A stretch of 36,581 bases of DNA from Candidatus Desantisiibacteriota bacterium (GCA_016208205.1 JACQYP010000133.1:1-36581), one strand, 5' to 3'. Shown: positions 7,568 to 16,542, counted from the stretch's first letter. Notes: generated from the sequence alone by a model not told the origin. Made by a program: numbers and translations.

Positions 7568-8587
7568 CTATAATCCCTGATTAGTCATCTCCCTTAAGCG
7601 TTCCAATTTTTTCATAGCAGCACCGGAGTCAATGGATTGAGCAGATAGATGGACAGCCTCAGTTATATCATTAGTAATACCGGCTGCTTGAAGGACAAAG
7701 GATGCGTTCAGGAGGACTATGTCTCTTTTTGTCCTATGCTCTTTTCCTGACAGCACATCTACAGCCAGTTCTGCATTTTCATCTATGCTTCCGCCGCGAA
7801 TCTCTTCCATGGTCCCTTTTTTAAGCCCAAAGTTTTCAGGAGAGATAAAGTAGGTATCTATCTTTTTATTTCTTAATTCCGTTATCTTTGTTTTACCGGA
7901 TATGGATATCTCATCCAGTCCCCCTTCACCATGAACAATAAATGCATGGGTACTTCCCAGATTTTTGAGAACATTTGCCATGAGTTCGGTCAGGTCCGGA
8001 TCATAAACGCCAAGTAATTGAAACTTTGCTCCTGCCGGATTGGTCATGGGACCTAAGATATTAAAAATAGTACGGATACCTATTTCCCGTCTTGGTCCGA
8101 TAGCGTGTTTCATGGCTGGATGAAGCATTGAAGCAAAAAGAAATCCAATCCCTATCTCTTCAATACACTCCTCTACTATCTCTACAGAAGCCTCAATATT
8201 TATCCCTAATTTCATCAAAAGGTCAGCACTGCCGCATTTTGATGATACTGAGCGATTGCCGTGTTTGGCTACCTTTGCCCCGGCTCCTGCTGCAACAAAG
8301 GCAGATATGGTTGAGATATTAAAGGTATGCAAACCATCGCCGCCGGTACCGCAGGTATCAACCACATCACCCTGGGTATGAATCTTAGTTGCTTTTTGCC
8401 TCATTACCGTTACCGCACCAGTAATCTCTTCTACGGTTTCTCCCTTCATCCGCAATCCGGTAATAAAGCTTCCAATCTGAGCAGGGGTAGCTGCTCCAGT
8501 CATTATCTCATCCATTACATCAACCATCTCATCTATAGATAAGTTATTACCCCTGACAATAGTTTCAATAGCTTCTCTAATAATCAT
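7568..8587 (-). CDS. trpD: Anthranilate phosphoribosyltransferase TrpD
   Basis: TrpD transfers the phosphoribosyl group of PRPP to anthranilate in tryptophan synthesis. Clear motifs are the PRPP loop DTCGTGGDGLHTFNIST, KHGNRSVSSKCGSADLLMKLG, HPAMKHAIGPRREIGIRTIFN (anthranilate-binding Arg), and the metal site GEGGLDEIS. Length is about 339 residues, normal for the family. ATG 8587 is preferred over the longer frame from 8614 because AAGGGGG lies six bases before it. It sits 44 bases downstream of trpG on the same strand. The other trp genes are not in the window. Confidence 0.96.
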   Translation of the reverse strand: MIIREAIETIVRGNNLSIDEMVDVMDEIMTGAATPAQIGSFITGLRMKGETVEEITGAVTVMRQKATKIHTQGDVVDTCGTGGDGLHTFNISTISAFVAAGAGAKVAKHGNRSVSSKCGSADLLMKLGINIEASVEIVEECIEEIGIGFLFASMLHPAMKHAIGPRREIGIRTIFNILGPMTNPAGAKFQLLGVYDPDLTELMANVLKNLGSTHAFIVHGEGGLDEISISGKTKITELRNKKIDTYFISPENFGLKKGTMEEIRGGSIDENAELAVDVLSGKEHRTKRDIVLLNASFVLQAAGITNDITEAVHLSAQSIDSGAAMKKLERLREMTNQGL

Positions 8588-8631
8588 GATAACCCCCTTG
8601 TATATAATTATCAATTATCAATTGTCAATTA

Positions 8632-9291
8632 TTAATTACTTAACCCTCTTATAAAATTACGCAACAGCTTCTTGCCTGCCTCAGTCAAGATAGATTCAGG
8701 ATGAAATTGGACACCCTCTACAGCATATTCCTTATGCCTTACCCCCATTATCTCCCCATCATCTGTCCATGCAGTTATGGAAAGGCACTCAGGCAGGGTA
8801 GCTCTATCAATGACTAATGAATGGTATCTTGTGGCAACAAATGGATTTTCAATATCAGCATAGATTTTTTGCGTGTCATGGTGTATGAGGGATGTTTTGC
8901 CGTGCATCAGTTGTTTAGCACGAATAATATTACCGCCAAATGCATAGCCTATACTTTGATGTCCAAGGCAGACACCAAGGATAGGAATCTTTCCGGCAAA
9001 CTCTTTGATTACATCAACAGATACCCCTGCCTCTTTTGGGGTACGCGGCCCGGGTGAGATAATAATAGCATCTAATGAAGGAGATGCTGCGCGTTGTATA
9101 TCTCTAATCTCATCAAGTGAAATCTTATCGTTTCGCCTGACAATTAATACTTGAGGTGCTGCCGTATCTTCTCCCTCAAGCATTCCGCATTTTGCATTCT
9201 TACCTCTGCATTTTCCTTCAAGCCCTATCTCGCCAAGGTATTGCACCAGATTATAGGTAAAAGAGTCGTAATTGTCGATTAATAATATCAT
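8632..9291 (-). CDS. trpG: Anthranilate/aminodeoxychorismate synthase glutaminase subunit (TrpG/PabA)
   Basis: A class I glutamine amidotransferase that supplies ammonia to TrpE or PabB. The catalytic triad is visible: Cys108 in [15 protein letters not shown], and His197 and Glu199 in GVQFHPES. The N-terminus [20 protein letters not shown] and the oxyanion-region [12 protein letters not shown] are typical. Residues about 24-46 ([20 protein letters not shown]) are an extra segment where relatives have only a few residues. The DNA resembles the GAATGCGGAATGCGAAAG repeat at 3438. Coupling to trpD downstream favours TrpG, but the large subunit is absent, so PabA use is also possible. Confidence 0.92.
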   Translation of the reverse strand: MILLIDNYDSFTYNLVQYLGEIGLEGKCRGKNAKCGMLEGEDTAAPQVLIVRRNDKISLDEIRDIQRAASPSLDAIIISPGPRTPKEAGVSVDVIKEFAGKIPILGVCLGHQSIGYAFGGNIIRAKQLMHGKTSLIHHDTQKIYADIENPFVATRYHSLVIDRATLPECLSITAWTDDGEIMGVRHKEYAVEGVQFHPESILTEAGKKLLRNFIRGLSN

Positions 9292-9299
9292 AAGTTCAT

Positions 9300-9412
9300 A
9301 CCTCTTAATAAGTTTAGGATGTTGTAGATTGTAGGTTTGGGATGTTGTCCGTTGTAGGGTTATGATGTTATTTCTTCAACCTCTTCAACTTTCAACCTAC
9401 AACCTACAACTT
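9300..9412. repeat. GTTGTAGGTTGTAGG repeat palindrome
   Basis: Short units of GATGTTGTAGATTGTAGG and GATGTTGTCCGTTGTAGG on the left face CAACCTACAACCTACAAC on the right, forming a loose palindrome upstream of trpG. The same family is at 24531-24618, flanking the sqr gene. Spacing is irregular and there are no unique spacers, so this is not a CRISPR array. Confidence 0.8.
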
Positions 9413-10300
9413 CTAATGCTGTTTCTCCTGTCCCTTAATACAAATAGAGACCATGTGTGTTAATCCCAAATCATCATGAGGCAGGAAGGCATAGTTTACA
9501 TGGTATTCTCCTATCCTGAGCCCAATCCCACTGCTAATGGAGGTCGTATTTTCATGGTTTGTCTCATATCCTGCACGGAGAATCATTGTCTGTCCATGAC
9601 CATATTCTATCCCAACAGCCATAAAAGGCTTTTTCCCATCAAAGCTGATGCTGTCCATGGTTAACACTAAGCTGTCGATTGGTTTGTAAGCTATGCCCAC
9701 CCTTGAGATCAGGGGTAGGTTATATTCATTTTTGGATGTCTGCATCCTGTTGCCTATATTTTGGACACTTGCTCCAAGGGAAACATATGATAATGGTTGC
9801 CACATTACCCCTGCATCCGCTGCATGGGCACTTGTTTTACTCCATGGGTTGCTCTCAGAGATATACTTCAGGCTTGCTCCAAGTGATACCTTTCCGGTTG
9901 CCTGATAACCATAAGCAAGTCCGGTACTAAAGTTATAAACCCTGAATCTGCCGGTAGCTGTGCCTTGTCTATTCCTTTCTATAATATCCTGCGTATGTAA
10001 ATAGGTTGTATTTATGCCTATTGTATGTCCATTTGCCAGCGGATGAACCAGACCGACACACTCAATCCCTATATCCTCAAGCCAATTAGTATGGGTTAAA
10101 GATATTTCAGTATTTTCAATAAATCCCAACCCGGCAGGGTTATAGTAGATAGCCTCAGCATCATCTGATAAACCACAAAAAGCCTCTCCTAATCCGGTTG
10201 ACCTGGCATCAAGGCCTATTCTCAAAAATGTTGCACATGGTGATTCGGCTGAAGCATTAAGAGAGATAATCATACATAATAAAATGATTATATACTGCAT
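9413..10300 (-). CDS. PorV/PorQ-like outer-membrane beta-barrel protein
   Basis: The mature region opens with FLRIGLDARSTGLGEAFCGLSDDAEAIYYNPAGL, of which GLGEAF..DDA.A.YYNPAGL is the signature of the PorV/PorQ (UPF0164-like) group. Alternating hydrophobic strands and Gly-rich turns continue to the C-terminus (HVNYAFLPHDDLGLTHMVSI), as in FadL-like barrels. The signal peptide is MQYIIILLCMIISLNASA. The frame runs back to 10390, but ATG 10300 with GAGGGA four bases upstream yields an uninterrupted signal peptide. PorV is a type IX secretion component in Bacteroidota. In other phyla these homologues are of unknown function, and no other T9SS gene is seen here. Confidence 0.85.
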   Translation of the reverse strand: MQYIIILLCMIISLNASAESPCATFLRIGLDARSTGLGEAFCGLSDDAEAIYYNPAGLGFIENTEISLTHTNWLEDIGIECVGLVHPLANGHTIGINTTYLHTQDIIERNRQGTATGRFRVYNFSTGLAYGYQATGKVSLGASLKYISESNPWSKTSAHAADAGVMWQPLSYVSLGASVQNIGNRMQTSKNEYNLPLISRVGIAYKPIDSLVLTMDSISFDGKKPFMAVGIEYGHGQTMILRAGYETNHENTTSISSGIGLRIGEYHVNYAFLPHDDLGLTHMVSICIKGQEKQH

Positions 10301-10387
10301 GTGTTCCCTCAAGGTAACTCGTCTCTGGTTAATGAAGTATAACAGATTATATTGGATATTGTCAAGTCTTTTCAAACTATGTACCAG

Positions 10388-10437
10388 CAATTCTAATTAT
10401 GAACCGCAGAGACGCAAAGACGCAGAGGAGATATAAA
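10388..10437. repeat. Half copy of the CCGCAGAGACGC palindromic element
   Basis: This 50-base stretch matches 701-750 with one mismatch (AAGACGC for AAGGCGC) but lacks the right arm. It ends directly against the truncated GT2 remnant at 10445, suggesting that the missing arm and the missing gene end were lost together. Confidence 0.85.
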
Positions 10438-10444
10438 GCGGTTA

Positions 10445-10648
10445 TCAGGTGAGCAGAGTTGAAATGTGAAATTCACAAAATGCATCGACACGGTCGATAC
10501 ACTCCAAAACAGTTTTTTTGGTATCATCCGTGCTAAAGGAGTCAACCACTACTATCTCGTCTGCCCATTTAACGCTTTTGAGACACTCCAATATATTTTT
10601 TTCTTCATTATGGGTAATGATTATAACTGATATACCGGGACGGTTCAT
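10445..10648 (-). pseudogene. Truncated family 2 glycosyltransferase remnant
   Basis: From ATG 10648 the product starts RPGISVIIITHNEEKNILEC and continues KSVKWADEIVVVDSFSTDDT. These are the first beta strand, nucleotide-binding helix and first DxD-like region of GT-A fold family 2 transferases. Relatives of this type (LPS core glucosyl- or heptosyltransferases) are about 250 residues. Here only about 45 family-like residues remain before an unrelated tail and stop. The frame also extends upstream to 10738, but that part is translated repeat. It sits just downstream of the GT39-like gene and is probably a decayed partner from the same glycan cluster. Confidence 0.8.
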
Positions 10649-10656
10649 TTTTTTAA

Positions 10657-10740
10657 TCTCCAATCTCGAATTGCGAATCGCGAATCTGAAGAAATAGAAC
10701 AGATTCGAGATTCGCAATCCGCGATTCACAATTCGCAATT
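10657..10740. repeat. AATTGCGAATCGCGAATC repeat palindrome
   Basis: CTCGAATTGCGAATCGCGAA faces ATTCGAGATTCGCAATCCGC across AGAAATAGAAC. The same element in the opposite orientation is at 29103-29175, between hprK and rapZ. It occupies the whole gap between the GT2 remnant and the GT39-like gene. Confidence 0.85.
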
Positions 10741-10742
10741 CA

Positions 10743-12551
10743 TTACTTCAACAACTCCATCTGAATCATATACTCACCATCAGCCTTTTCCCATATTTTT
10801 CCTTCATCCTGTGAGATACAGGAGCGATTAAATCGATAGTAATTATCAAGTGGTATCTTAAGTATCCCTCCCTCTACCACCTCAAAGGTTATCTCATTTA
10901 CCCCTTTCTTCAGGAGGGAAGATGTAAACTTATACCCAACCTTGTGCAGGAATGCCCCTCTATCAAGGGTTATCTTAGGAGAGGGTTTGCCATTCACATG
11001 AAAATACATCTCTCCTGTTCCGCCGCTAAAGTATCGGAAGGATAATCGAGCATTTGAGTATTTATTTGGGTCGCAATCAATGACAAACGACTTCTTGAGC
11101 CTGAGAGACGATGTATTCAGTGTGGCTGTTTCCAGACCATGCCATGAGCTGCTGTCATCGCTAATTACTAATTTATCCGGCATATCTTGATATATCCCGT
11201 GCGGATTTTTAATGCAAATAATCCTGGACATAATATATTGAGAAAAGACAAATGACGCAATAGCACACAGCAGCACCCCTGCACTTGTAAGGCAGAGATG
11301 TTTCCTTGACTTTATCTGCTCCCACAACCACCAGATAAAAAATGAGCTAAAGATAATCAAAGGAATCAGCACCGGTGGACGGTACCTGCCATGAACCATA
11401 ACAATATACACAGAAAAGCTGTAAACTATAGTAAAAAGGTAAAGGAGCAGGCATCTTTTCCACCATCTCCTCAAAGAAATAATCATCCCGGTAAGACCGA
11501 GTATTGCCGGAAGGGTAAAGTCAAACATGAATGGTAATCGCAGGAGGGAAGAATATTGTCTGCCATAGTCATATCCAACCTGATGTGGTATATCCCAATT
11601 ACCCCAGAAGAGAAACTTCTTTTTTATCAGCAGGCTCAAATATTCCTTTGGATCATCCTTGATAAATTGCCAGACATCTTTCATGTATACAGATTGTCCC
11701 TCAGAATGCACCCTTTTTTCTAATGCCTCAAGCTCATTGCCATAAACATCAAACCAGCCCAAAGAGCCTTTGTGGTTGCCAAGCCAGAAGTTTATCTCAC
11801 CACTGGTAGAGATAAGGACAAACTTGCCGCTATCAAGATAATTTTTCAGGGTAACCGGTGATATGATGATAAAAGTAGCCGCAAGACACAAAATCGCATA
11901 TTCCCCGCCTTTTTTCATCCCCCACTTAAAGATAAGCCAAAAGGCTGCAAATGGGACAAAAAGCAGCACATTGGGTTGAGATAAACAGGCAAGACCAATA
12001 AATATCCCGCTGAAGATATTATTCTTTAGCACATTGGTATCCTTTGACAAGAAGAAAATCGCAGCAGCAGAAAAGAATGTGGTCAGTCCAATGGATAACA
12101 TAACACTTTCATAATAGATAAAATATCCGCAAAAGGCAAGAAGAATGCCGGTAATAATAGCCACCTGTCGGTTAAAGACCCTTTGGGCTATAGAATAGGT
12201 CAGCCAGCAGGTAAGAAGACCAAGAAATCCCATAACTAATTTCAGGATAAACAGGTTGTGCCCATAGATAAAATAATTGAAGCTCAGGAAATAATAGTAT
12301 AACGGATGATAAAAAAATGGACCCTCAAGTGGGTTGCCATTAACCATATCCATAGCTGCCTGATCATACATCCCCATATCCGTTCCCTGAGTAGGCTGGA
12401 AAAAATCAGGGTCTGTTACCTTTATCTGGTTGAGAAATATCAGTCTGAAGATAGTCATCAAGACAAAGGCAGCAAAAACAATGATCATGTCTTTGTCTAT
12501 ATTCCATGAAGTAGTTGCAGGATGTATGGTTTTTTTCTTTTTCTTTGACAT
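10743..12551 (-). CDS. GT39/PMT-like membrane glycosyltransferase
   Basis: A 602-residue multi-pass protein of the polyprenyl-phosphate sugar transferase group (GT39/ArnT-like, GT-C fold). The first extracytoplasmic loop carries acidic residues (KVTDPDFFQPTQGTDMGMYD) followed by NPLEGPFFYHPLYYYFL, matching the loop-1 acid and P-[LF]-YY pattern. Repeated hydrophobic segments fill residues about 15-420. The tail (about 440-602) is soluble and beta-rich, and would be periplasmic. The acceptor is unknown. AAGGA upstream supports ATG 12551. It is the first gene of the leftward group that contains the GT2 remnant and porV-like gene. Confidence 0.85.
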   Translation of the reverse strand: MSKKKKKTIHPATTSWNIDKDMIIVFAAFVLMTIFRLIFLNQIKVTDPDFFQPTQGTDMGMYDQAAMDMVNGNPLEGPFFYHPLYYYFLSFNYFIYGHNLFILKLVMGFLGLLTCWLTYSIAQRVFNRQVAIITGILLAFCGYFIYYESVMLSIGLTTFFSAAAIFFLSKDTNVLKNNIFSGIFIGLACLSQPNVLLFVPFAAFWLIFKWGMKKGGEYAILCLAATFIIISPVTLKNYLDSGKFVLISTSGEINFWLGNHKGSLGWFDVYGNELEALEKRVHSEGQSVYMKDVWQFIKDDPKEYLSLLIKKKFLFWGNWDIPHQVGYDYGRQYSSLLRLPFMFDFTLPAILGLTGMIISLRRWWKRCLLLYLFTIVYSFSVYIVMVHGRYRPPVLIPLIIFSSFFIWWLWEQIKSRKHLCLTSAGVLLCAIASFVFSQYIMSRIICIKNPHGIYQDMPDKLVISDDSSSWHGLETATLNTSSLRLKKSFVIDCDPNKYSNARLSFRYFSGGTGEMYFHVNGKPSPKITLDRGAFLHKVGYKFTSSLLKKGVNEITFEVVEGGILKIPLDNYYRFNRSCISQDEGKIWEKADGEYMIQMELLK

Positions 12552-12968
12552 ATTTAATGGTTATCCTTAATTGGGATAATAAGTTACCCTCATTATACTT
12601 AATTATTACTGAATTGTCAATGAAAAATTACGACCTCTGAAGTAGGAATATGTTTTTCTGTGCGGGTCAGCCTTAATCGGGGACGGAATGTTTATCTCTC
12701 TGAGGACAACCATGTTAGAGCTCCAACGGTGAGATATGTTTTCAACATATGCCGCCCCTATGGGGCTAAAAGCTGTTTGCACAGGTCGATTGTGTTATCC
12801 GTGCAATCTGTATATCCATTAAAAAATATTGGAAATTTTTCTTTACAAAATATTGATTTAGGTGTATACTTATTCTTGGTTATCCTGCTTTAGGGAACAA
12901 CCAAGAGTAATCTATTTTAGCCTGAAGAGAATTTCCCCATTTTATAATTCTGATTTTTCTTATATATC
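12552..12968. other. Divergent intergenic region upstream of cmk-plsC
   Basis: The 417-base region separates divergently transcribed genes. It contains a hairpin-forming ATATGTTTTCAACATATG near 12734 followed by CCGCCCCTATGGGGC, which look like another dispersed palindrome, and a good sigma70-type promoter at 12842-12870 facing cmk. A 77-codon frame at 12660-12893 runs across these elements, has no ribosome site and no recognisable similarity, so I do not call it. Confidence 0.6.
12842..12870 (+). promoter_or_regulatory. Sigma70-type promoter for cmk-plsC
   Basis: TTTACA (12842-12847), a 17-base spacer and TATACT (12865-12870) give a near-consensus promoter about 100 bases before the ATG at 12969. 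The flanking DNA is AT-rich. This is a visual match only. Confidence 0.6.
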
Positions 12969-14444
12969 ATGGATAACAAAAAAAGACTAATTATTACTAT
13001 TGATGGACCGGCAGGTGTTGGCAAAAGTACTGTTTCAAAGACAATAGCCAGACGGTTGGGACTTAAGCATATTGATTCCGGAGCGATATATAGGGCTATT
13101 ACCTATAAGGTGCTAACTGGTGTCAGAGAGCAGGAGGCAAAAATTGTCCAGGAGGCAGCCAGACCTGTAGGGGCGAACATATGTGTTTGCCCGTCATGTG
13201 ATCAGGGAGCTTCTCTGTCACCTGAATCCCAAATCCAAAATCTAAAATCCAAAATCTCAAATCCCTGCATTCTTAAAGAAAATGGCATTACCCTCTCTGA
13301 GGATGATATTGTCGTTATAGCAAGGCAGCTAAGGATTGAATACAAGACATCAGGCAGGATTATCCTTGATGGGGATGAGGTTACAAACCAGATAAGAAGC
13401 CGTGAAGTAACCAGACATGTTTCTGCTGTGGCTGCATATAAAGGGGTAAGGGATGTAGTGGTTAATATCCTCCGTGGACTTGCTGCTGATGGTGGTGTAG
13501 TTATGGAGGGAAGGGATATTGGAAGTGTGGTCCTGCCGGATGCAGATTTCAAGTTTTATCTTGATGCTACCCTTTGCGAAAGAGCCATAAGAAGATACAA
13601 GGAATTGAAAACAAGGGATAAGGATGCCGAGTTATATAAGATACAATTAGAGATAAAGCATCGGGATAAACAGGATAGTTCAAGGGAGATAGCACCCCTT
13701 GTCATGGATCCTGGTGCAACCTATATTGATACCAGTGTCTTAACATTAAAAGAGGTAATATCCCTGGTAATAAGAAAGATTGATTTTGTCATGAAAATGG
13801 ATGGCATGTTATTTTTTAATAGCAGTAATCTTTTATATTATATTGTATGTTTTGTATTAAGATTGGGTTATACTAAATATTTCGGCTTTAATGTTCAGGG
13901 ACTTACGAATATTCCTGCAACTGGCGGTGTACTTTTGGTCTGCAATCATTTAAGCTATCTGGACCCTCCGGCAGTGGCTGTCAGCCTTCCGAGACAAGCA
14001 TCATATATTGCCAGATCCAGTCTTTTTACGGCAAATCCATTATTTGGCTGGTTCTTAAAAAAAGTAAATGCCTATCCTATTAATCGAGATGGAGTAGATC
14101 GTGATGTGTTTAAGAGGGTTATGGCTCTCTTGGATAATGGGAAGATATGCCTTGCCTTCCCGGAAGGAACAAGAAGCAAAACAGGACAGCTCCAGCCGGC
14201 TAAACCAGGTATAGGGATGATTATCTCTATGGCAAAAAATAATGGGGTAAGGTTTAGTGTCGTTCCCTGTAAGATATCCGGCTCGGATAAGGCATTTCCT
14301 CGTGGAGCAAAATGGTTTAAGAAATATCCGATAAGCCTTAGCTATGGGGAACCAATAGATTTATCGGACTTATTAGCGAAACAGGATAAACAGACCTATC
14401 AGGCTATTGCTGATAGGATTATGGAGCATATTGGAAGATTGTAG
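12969..14444 (+). CDS. cmk-plsC: Fused cytidylate kinase - 1-acylglycerol-3-phosphate acyltransferase
   Basis: The 491-residue protein joins two enzymes. Residues 1 to about 275 are CMP kinase: P-loop GPAGVGKST, DSGAIYRAITY, GRDIGSVVLPDADFKFYLDA and DSSREIAPL. Residues about 290-491 are a PlsC-type acyltransferase making phosphatidate: NHLSYLD (His327-x4-Asp332) and FPEGTRSKTG near 398. Cmk and PlsC are neighbours in many genomes and fused genes are known. A 35-40 residue insertion at about 64-101 (PVGANICVCPSC, then SQIQNLKSKISNP) is translated from repeat DNA (GTAGGGGCGAACATATGTG, then AATCCAAAATCTAAAATCC). ispH follows, as in several phyla. Confidence 0.95.
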   Translation: MDNKKRLIITIDGPAGVGKSTVSKTIARRLGLKHIDSGAIYRAITYKVLTGVREQEAKIVQEAARPVGANICVCPSCDQGASLSPESQIQNLKSKISNPCILKENGITLSEDDIVVIARQLRIEYKTSGRIILDGDEVTNQIRSREVTRHVSAVAAYKGVRDVVVNILRGLAADGGVVMEGRDIGSVVLPDADFKFYLDATLCERAIRRYKELKTRDKDAELYKIQLEIKHRDKQDSSREIAPLVMDPGATYIDTSVLTLKEVISLVIRKIDFVMKMDGMLFFNSSNLLYYIVCFVLRLGYTKYFGFNVQGLTNIPATGGVLLVCNHLSYLDPPAVAVSLPRQASYIARSSLFTANPLFGWFLKKVNAYPINRDGVDRDVFKRVMALLDNGKICLAFPEGTRSKTGQLQPAKPGIGMIISMAKNNGVRFSVVPCKISGSDKAFPRGAKWFKKYPISLSYGEPIDLSDLLAKQDKQTYQAIADRIMEHIGRL

Positions 14445-14693
14445 TATAGGCTGTTAGACTGTAGGCATTTAGACTGTAGGTAGTTGTAATCGTTCACGAT
14501 TGTCGATTCACACAATGCACAGTTTTTTAGTGAACAGAGATTAACCACGAATAAACACGAATTTTCACGAATAATGTAACTACTCAGGTAGGGCTTGTCC
14601 CTGTGAATACAGGGATAGGCTGTAGACTGTTAGACTGTAAGGAGAGCAGGCAGCCTTCATCCTAACGGACTAATAGCCTTACAGAGATATTTT
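14445..14693. repeat. Repeat island between cmk-plsC and ispH
   Basis: No gene is seen. It contains TAGGCTGTTAGACTGTAGG units at 14447-14480 and again at 14617-14640, an ACCACGAATAAACACGAA stretch, the motif TGTAACTACTCAGG at 14575-14588, and GTAGGGCTTGTCCCTG, a relative of the GGGCAGGG..CCCTGCCC palindrome. The last ~20 bases carry only a weak ribosome site for ispH. Confidence 0.75.
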
Positions 14694-15533
14694 ATGAAAA
14701 TATTATTATCTAAAGAAGCAGGATTTTGTTTTGGGGTTAAAAGGGCATTAAGGTTGACCAACCAGACATTAGGTAAATCACATGGTAATGTATATACCCT
14801 TGGTCCGCTTATCCATAATCCGCAGGTGATTGAAGACCTTAAAAGTAAAGGGGTACTGGTTGTTCAAGGCATGGATGAGATTACAACAGGGGTGGTGATT
14901 CTTAGGTCCCATGGGGTTACCCCAAAACTCTATCAGCAGATAGTAGGTGCCGGACTAATTATAGTAGATGCAGTTTGCCCAAATGTGAAACGGGTACAGA
15001 AACTTGTTTCTCAATTAAAGCAAGAGGGATATACAGTAGTTGTTGTTGGAGAAAAAAACCATCCAGAGGTAATGAGTATTCCCGGTATAGTAGAAGGAGA
15101 TACCCTTGTCATAGAAAGTATTGAACAGGCAGAAAACTTTCCTCAAGTAGAGAGGATAGGAATAGTTGCTCAAACAACCCAAACCTGTGAATACTTTAGA
15201 AAGATAGTAAGTCTCCTGTTGCATAAGACCTTTGAATTAAGGGCATATCATACTATATGCGATGCTGTGGAAAGAAGACAGCAGGATTCTCGTAAGATTG
15301 CCAAACAGGTAGAGATGATGCTGGTTGTTGGCGGAAAGAATAGTGCCAACACGAGCCGTCTGGCTCAGATATGTACTGATAGCGGCTGCACAACCTATCA
15401 TATTGAGACAGCCTCTGAGATACAATCAGAATGGCTGAAAGGGATAAAAAAGATAGGAATCACTGCCGGTGCATCTACCCCGCCATGGATAATTGAAGAG
15501 GTGGTAGCTGCACTGGCAGGGGAAAGTGAATAA
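14694..15533 (+). CDS. ispH: 4-hydroxy-3-methylbut-2-enyl diphosphate reductase IspH
   Basis: IspH (LytB) makes isopentenyl and dimethylallyl diphosphate in the last step of the MEP pathway, using a [4Fe-4S] cluster bound by three Cys. These are in GFCFGVKRAL, VDAVCPNVKRV and TICDAVERRQ. Other signatures are GPLIHNPQV, LRSHGVTP, GEKNHPEV, QTTQT and GGKNSANTSRL (substrate-binding Ser and Asn), and TAGASTPPWIIEEV. The length of 279 residues is normal. The end of the gene overlaps the left arm of an inverted repeat (15524-15543), so the last codons and stop lie in repeat sequence. Confidence 0.97.
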   Translation: MKILLSKEAGFCFGVKRALRLTNQTLGKSHGNVYTLGPLIHNPQVIEDLKSKGVLVVQGMDEITTGVVILRSHGVTPKLYQQIVGAGLIIVDAVCPNVKRVQKLVSQLKQEGYTVVVVGEKNHPEVMSIPGIVEGDTLVIESIEQAENFPQVERIGIVAQTTQTCEYFRKIVSLLLHKTFELRAYHTICDAVERRQQDSRKIAKQVEMMLVVGGKNSANTSRLAQICTDSGCTTYHIETASEIQSEWLKGIKKIGITAGASTPPWIIEEVVAALAGESE

Positions 15534-15627
15534 TGAATAATGAAAAAAATGCTATCGCATTTTTTGATTGTTTCCAAAAAATAAGTTATGATTTTTACCT
15601 TCATTATTCACTATTCATTATTCACTT
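15524..15627. repeat. AAGTGAATAATGAATAATGA inverted repeat
   Basis: The left arm (15524-15543) covers the ispH stop. The right arm is around 15608-15627, with one mismatch. The loop contains AAAAAATGCTATCGCATTTTTT, itself a palindrome (hairpin TGCTATCGCA). The inner hairpin plus T-run could work as a terminator for ispH. Confidence 0.75.
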
Positions 15628-15645
15628 ATTTAGGGGGGTATTAAT

Positions 15646-16536
15646 ATGATTAGAAAAATTTTTATATTAAGTGGCATTACATTTATATTATTTATTTCCG
15701 GATGGCTTACAGGATGCTTTACCACAGAAAAATCATTGCCTTCTATATATTATTCTGTAGCTCAAAATATGGGACAATATACGGTTAAGGGGAAACTTTA
15801 TTGTTACGAGGGTGATGAATTGGATAAATATATGGACAATGAGGCTGAACACTATCAGGCGTATAAGATTAGGAGCCTGAGTGTTCAGGAATATCAAAAC
15901 GATTCAGGGATTACCTTGACCATTAAGATATACAATATGTTAAGCCCTCAGGATGCCTTTGGGATATATTCATTTGGCAGAAATCCGGAAGCAAGATTTG
16001 TGGAGATAGGCAGTGAAGGGATAGTTTCATCATATACAGTAGAATTCTGGAAGGCAAATTTCTATGTCCAGCTTGTTCATTCTATCCCGGGTCCTAAGGA
16101 TGACTTGATCAAAATAGCAAAAGAATTAGCCGGCAAGATTAACAGAAGCTCAAAAGAGCCGCAATTAGTCCATCTTTTACCTGTTAAAAATTATATCCCG
16201 AGAAGTGTAAAATTCTTTCACGAGAAAATATCCTTGAATAATATCTACTATATCCCTGAAAATTTTCTGGAATTAAACAATAAAACCAATGGGGTAGTAG
16301 GATATTACCAAAATAATGAAGGAAAGGCAAAGGCATTTATCATTAAATATCCATCCAAAGCTATGGCAAAGACAGCTTATGAGGGATATTCCAAATATTT
16401 AAGTATGCATCAAAAAAGTGATACTGCGATTAATGTTTCTGATAGTTATGTGTTTGGTATCTGGGATGAGATTGATTCTGAATTGACAAGAGGAATTATG
16501 GAGGAATTGTCAGAGTCATGTCAGCTTCGCAAGTGA
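15646..16536 (+). CDS. DUF6599-like lipoprotein
   Basis: A probable lipoprotein. The N-terminal hydrophobic stretch ends in the lipobox LTGC near residue 24. The segment GKLYCYEGDELDKYMDNEAEHYQAY, followed by IKIYNMLSPQDAFGIYSFGR, matches the DUF6599 pattern (YEGD-LYDYM-GGA..Y, then DAFGIYS). The function of this family is unknown. AGGGGGGT seven bases before ATG 15646 supports the start. It stands between ispH and the helicase gene with repeats on both sides, so it may be transcribed alone. Confidence 0.8.
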   Translation: MIRKIFILSGITFILFISGWLTGCFTTEKSLPSIYYSVAQNMGQYTVKGKLYCYEGDELDKYMDNEAEHYQAYKIRSLSVQEYQNDSGITLTIKIYNMLSPQDAFGIYSFGRNPEARFVEIGSEGIVSSYTVEFWKANFYVQLVHSIPGPKDDLIKIAKELAGKINRSSKEPQLVHLLPVKNYIPRSVKFFHEKISLNNIYYIPENFLELNNKTNGVVGYYQNNEGKAKAFIIKYPSKAMAKTAYEGYSKYLSMHQKSDTAINVSDSYVFGIWDEIDSELTRGIMEELSESCQLRK

Positions 16537-16542
16537 AAATGT

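Noticed and set aside
9413..10300. PorV-like gene as evidence for type IX secretion
   Set aside because: PorV/PorQ-like barrels occur in many phyla without the system, and no other T9SS gene is visible.
12660..12893. 77-codon open frame upstream of cmk
   Set aside because: No ribosome site, crosses palindromic DNA and the promoter, and the product resembles no family.
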